Shown here: positions 59,821 to 64,000 of the stretch, one piece after another | How the letters are laid out: each line of letters starts with the position of its first letter | Numbering within the stretch: the first letter of the stretch is position 1 | Source of the DNA: Siphonodentalium dalli | Lineage: Eukaryota > Mollusca > Scaphopoda > Gadilida > Siphonodentaliidae | Length of the DNA stretch: 64,000 bases | Reading direction: 5' to 3' | Assembly: GCA_032622095.1 (NCBI GenBank) | Contig: CP136061.1 | Coordinates: 129,594,754 to 129,658,753 of the forward strand | The notes under the pieces: model-generated | The model's input: only the letters and a program-made list of their open reading frames with translations | Database searches by the model: none | Told to the model about the DNA's origin: nothing | Translations under genes and position numbers: made by a program

Positions 59821-62183
59821 GCTGCAAGCCAGATTAGCACACGCTATGTGTCTAAATGCCCATTTTGTTTAAATATTATTCAATTGTTATATATGCCTTT
59901 AATTTATGTTGGTGCGCATGGAAATTTGAAACATGCGCACAATTTGTATTGTATAAATAAACAATTTGTAATGAATTATATGCAAAGAAGCTTTTACATA
60001 TTAGGCAATAAACTTATGTATAAAAATATCCTTTTCGTATCTATATATAAACAAATGGGCGGTCTCTTGGTGCTTGCATTTTTTGTACCTCGTTCCTGTC
60101 GTGTCGTGTAGATATTTCTGAAATTGTAGCTGTCTAATGTCAAAATCTAGTGATTATTGTGCGAATGGGTGGTTTCGCCTACTGGTCTAATGTCTTGTTC
60201 TTTGAACACACAGAAAGAAATCGCATGCAACAATTCCAATCCCGCTTTCTATAAGCCATATATCAGTCCATCGTCAAAGCTTCATTGGAAGACTCGTGTA
60301 GCAGGGTTGCGAGTACAAATGCCCTACTGAAGCATAACAGTACGATGATAAAACAAAATCGTTTCATGCAAGACTTGTGGTGATCGCTGGTCGGAGAAGG
60401 CCGGCGCTTCAGATCGATTTTTTTTTTTTTTTGGTACAAATTTCCCAATGTATCCATTTTGTGATCACTATTTTAACTATAACTCTAAATCCGTGTCTTT
60501 GGTTCAGTTCAAGATACAAACCACAATGAACTGTCAGGTTTAAATGAGGTAGTAATCAACGATTTCTGGCCATTTTCACAATTTTGATTGGTTACTGTAC
60601 TACAACATTCTGCTGCACCACGGTCATTGACAAACAGCACACAATAGACAGAAATGGACTACGCATTCAACTGTCTGTACTTTGACTGGACTGTCACATC
60701 ATAAATTGAATTATCTCCCTTGGACTGTCCATGCAATGCACCAATTTTTAACCATTGTTTGGTCGAAAGTAGCCGTCTTCGGTCCCATAGTTAACCATGA
60801 CAGAGTGAGTGTCAGTCTATGGTGACCTTGTGAGCAGATATAGAACCTAGATAGATGTAAGATGATATAAAAACGAAAGAAAAATTATCGTATCAATTTT
60901 GAAATTTTGTTTTGGAACTGCAGAAGACTGTTTTGAAGGGAGATAAATCAAGCTCTTTTCCGGTGTATTACCACATAGAGCTGGTCCACACCATGCAGAT
61001 ACGAAACACATACTTCGTAAGTCAAACATCATCCTATTTTGTGAACTATGGTACCTTTATAAAATAATTAAACCATTAAAACAGTACTCACATTAATAAC
61101 AAATGTCAAACTGACAGTTACAGCCCTTATATGCTTAAAATCCTATTTTTCAGCCGTTCTACAAACCCATGAAATCGTGTATGGATACTTGAACTAAAAC
61201 GCATAATAATGTCGATGACAGTGTTGTCGTGCAACAACGTGCTTATGTAGCCTAAATTGTTTATTTCAGATGGTTGGAACTAATATTTTGCCTCAATTTC
61301 GGTATGTTTGTTCTGTCAGTCACATGCCCCTCGTTTCGAATTAAAAAACACCATATTTCCACCACGTTTTTTGGCGATATTTGACCAATTTAAGCCCAGA
61401 AGCGAACAATGGCAAAGCGAATGGCAGAAAATTATCATACCATCGCCCGTTAGAACTATGCTGGCATTAACCTATATGGGAATCAGAAATAAACCCATCA
61501 CAGTGGTTGGCTCTCAAGGCCTTTTCCTTCAGAAATAATGCACCGGTCAAGCAGCCGTCAGAAGAGCTATAAATGCGGATTCTATAGTTTCCCTACACAC
61601 ACTCAAGAAGCGCAGCTCTAATGATTGAGTTACAGTTAACCATGCATATGGCAATATAAAGTATAACCTTATATACGTCGAACGTCTGCGCGTGCCAGGG
61701 AATACCCAAAACAAATGTCTGTCATAAATCTAACTCAGAACCGAAAGCAGTCAGTGTAATTTTTCAGTAATATATTGATACACTTAACAACTTATGCATC
61801 TATACAATTCGCTTGTTTAGTTGACATTATACTCAATTTTACACCGCGCACAGTGAACCGAGTTATACTCCAAATTCACGGAGCAAGTGGGAAGCGCCGA
61901 TGCATGTTGTGATACGAATTTGAATGCAACGCAAAGTAAACACTTCGTTGCCACTCGAAAACTGTGTTGTAGTACTCGAAAGATCGCCGAGCCAATCAAA
62001 TAGCGTTGATTAGGCCGAACAGAGGCCACTACGTTCTTGTAAAAACACCCCCTTCCAGACCCCGTGCAAGTATATATATAAATCCAGATTGGTTTCATAT
62101 CAAACCATATCTTTCGTTCACCGTCGCTCGATCGTTCTAAATCAAAACCATTTCAGTCGAACATTATAGAAATTGCCATCATT

Positions 62184-62797
62184 ATGTCATCAGTTGCAGG
62201 CATCGACATGAAAGGGGGGACTTTTTGGTTTCCTCACAGATTTGGCGTTTACGTTCAGTGATCAGGATATTTCACAATCGCATGGGAAAATAACCAGGTC
62301 GTGTGTCTCAACAAATCTCGAGTACCTTGCTTCAATTCGAGCGAACGCCACAGATGATTTCAATGTGAATGGCACGGATGTCGACCTTAATGACTATGAT
62401 TCCTACCAAGCTCAACTGAGGGGTCACAATGTCAGCAGTTCCATTCTGTTTTCTGTGGGGTGTGATGCAGCGACAGATTCGAAAGACAAGAAAGGAATCA
62501 AGCGAGCATGTGCCGAAGCCGTTCTGCCCCCAAATAAGAGACCGGTAGTGAACAGTTTAAGGAACAAATCAAAAGAATATTGCGTTTTCTGCAAACACAG
62601 TAAAAAGCCACCTGTTAAAAGACGACAATGATGTAGTTACCTGTCCCATTCTCCGACGGTACAAGTGCCCTCTATGTGGTGTTTCTGGTGACAAAGCTCA
62701 CACGATCAAGTATTGTCCATCATACGACGGGATATCCATGAGCGTTGCCGTAGCCAGGAGAAGAAAGTTCGACAGCAAGAGAGTCAGATCTTCATAA
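62184..62797 (+). pseudogene. nanos: nanos copy 14, frameshift plus 20-bp deletion in finger 1
   Basis: The six-G frameshift (62214-62219) is joined by a 20-bp deletion at about 62611 that removes codons 143-149, including the ligand His149, and shifts the frame again. The open stretch 62242-62631 therefore stops before finger 2. Also Asp69 to Asn. It has Ser86/Lys100 rather than the Phe86/Asn100 of copies 12 and 13, so it is a recombinant or an earlier branch of the frameshifted group. A 4-bp deletion lies in its 3' UTR. Confidence 0.92.
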
Positions 62798-63024
62798 GCT
62801 GCAAGCCAGATTAGCACACGCTATGTGTCTAAATGCCTTGTTTAAATATTATTCAATTGTTATATATGCCTTTAATTTATGTTGGTGCGCATGGAAATTT
62901 GAAACATGCGCACAATTTGTATTGTATAAATAAACAATTTGTAATGAATTATATGCAAAGAAGCTTTTACATATTAGGCAATAAACTTATGTATAACAAA
63001 TATCCTTTTCGTATCTATATATAA

Positions 63025-64000
63025 ACAAATGGGCGGTCAATTGGTGCTTGCATTTTTTGTACCTCGTTCCTGTCGTGTCGTGTAGATATTTCTGAAATTG
63101 TAGCTGTCAAATGTCAAAATCTAGTGATTATTGTGCGAATGGGTGGTTTCGCTTACTTGTCTAATGTCTTGTTCTTTGAACACACAGAAAGAAATCGCAT
63201 GCAACAATTCCAATCCCGCTTTCTATAAGCCATATATCAGTCCATCGTCAAAGCTTCATTGGAAGACTCGCGTAGCAGGGTTGCGAGTACAAATGCCCTA
63301 CTGAAGCATAACAGTACGATGATAAAACAAAATCGTTTCATGCAAGACCTGTGGTGATCGCTGGTCGGCGCTTCAGATGGATTTTTTTTTTTTGTGTACA
63401 AATTTCCCAATGTATCCATTTTGTGATCACTATTTTAACTATAACTCTAAATCCGTGTCTTTGGTTCAGTTCAAGATACAAACCACAATGAACTGTCAGG
63501 TTTAAATGAGGTAGTAATCAACGATTTCTGGCCATTTTCACAATTTCGTGTGGTTACTGTACTACAACATTCTGCTGCACCACGGTCATTGACAAACAGC
63601 ACACAATAGACATAAATGGACTAAGAATTCAACTGTCTGTACTTTGACTGGACTGTCACATCATAAATTGAATTATCTCCCTTGGACTGTCCATGCAATG
63701 CACCAATTTTTAACCATTGTTTGGCCGAAAGTAGCCGTCTTCGGCCCCATAGTTAACCATGACAGAGCGAATGTCAGTCTATTGTCACCTTGTGAGCAGA
63801 TATAGAACCTAGATAGATGTAAGATGATATAAAAACTAAAGAAAAATTATCGTATCAATTTTGAAATTTTGTTTTGGAACTGCAGAAGACTGTTTTGAAG
63901 GGAGATAAATCAAGCTCTTTTCCGGTGTATTACCACATAGAGCTGGTCCACACCATGCAGATACGAAACACATACTTCGTAAGTCAAACATCATCCTATT
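63025..64000 (+). repeat. Partial unit 15, cut by the window
   Basis: It contains the 3' flank of copy 14, the minus-strand small ORF, the T-run and candidate exon A with its GTAAGT donor at 63979. The array clearly goes on to the right. Private differences (GGTCAATTGG for GGTCTCTTGG, an 8-bp shorter piece before the T-run) mark it as a distinct copy. Confidence 0.95.

Larger units (their letters stand above)
18106..64000 (+). repeat. Tandem array of ~3-kb nanos units (14 complete + 1 partial)
   Basis: Units, counted from the ACAAATGGGCGG block past each poly(A) region: U1 18106-23509 (LINE inside), U2 23510-26501, U3 26502-29486, U4 29487-32088 (395-bp deletion), U5 32089-35082, U6 35083-38075, U7 38076-42093 (transposon inside), U8 42094-45081, U9 45082-48084, U10 48085-51071, U11 51072-54058, U12 54059-57054, U13 57055-60050, U14 60051-63024, U15 63025-64000 (cut). 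Without insertions each is 2974-3003 bp. Order in a unit: 3' flank, minus-strand 34-codon ORF, T-run, candidate two-exon ORF, promoter, nanos, 3' UTR. Copies differ by scattered substitutions and small indels shared in mosaic patterns. All are in the same orientation. Confidence 0.97.

Noticed and set aside
18106-64000. CRISPR array or simple satellite
   Set aside because: The unit is 3 kb, gene-bearing and has eukaryotic signals; there are no short repeat-spacer pairs.
18106-64000. Array as an assembly artefact
   Set aside because: Units carry private insertions, a deletion, lost ligands and distinct SNP sets, which repeated misassembly of one unit would not create. Exact copy number still needs long reads.
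1-64000. tRNA, rRNA or spliceosomal RNA genes
   Set aside because: No B-box-like GGTTCGA context, cloverleaf or known RNA wording was found on either strand by eye.

Overview
This is eukaryotic, AT-rich, intron-bearing DNA, most likely from a lophotrochozoan invertebrate such as a mollusc. That assignment is an inference from the style of the non-LTR retrotransposons, the many small foldback elements, GTAAGT/AG splice-like signals and AATAAA signals. No taxon-specific marker was identified.

The main content is a tandem array from about 18106 to the right edge at 64000, and it continues beyond. A unit of about 2.99 kb is repeated 14 times in full, with a fifteenth cut by the window. Each unit carries one intronless gene for a Nanos-family RNA-binding protein (210 aa). 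It is recognised by a C-terminal double zinc finger with exact Nanos spacing: C-x2-C-x12-H-x10-C, then x7, then C-x2-C-x7-H-x4-C. Each copy has its own TATA-box promoter, a 3' UTR with a perfect 9-bp hairpin, and poly(A) signals. Ten copies have a full-length frame, and nine of these keep all eight zinc ligands. Four copies (4, 12, 13, 14) share a +1 G frameshift at codons 11-12 together with a lengthened TATA box, so they form one decayed subfamily. The units also share an unrecognised short spliced-looking ORF upstream of nanos and a 34-codon signal-peptide-like minus-strand ORF.

The array carries later insertions and a deletion: a 5'-truncated LINE with an open reverse transcriptase frame in the 3' UTR of copy 1 (21047-23453), a 1012-bp Harbinger-like nonautonomous DNA transposon in unit 7 (38216-39227), and a 395-bp deletion in unit 4.

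The left 18 kb is different. Bases 1-69 are a fragment of a nanos zinc-finger region, ending abruptly at a degenerate LINE (about 70-4850) with broken ORF1 and ORF2. From there to the array edge no intact gene is recognised. The stretch holds foldback MITE-like elements, a Mutator-like element with long inverted repeats (12689-13855), clusters of a palindromic CTTAAG-centred repeat, a minus-strand two-exon gene remnant (16135-16667) and a GC-rich island (17766-18032) beside the array boundary.

In animals Nanos acts with Pumilio and the CCR4-NOT deadenylase to repress mRNAs in germline and stem cells, so a high-copy tandem cluster of nanos is the notable system of this window.
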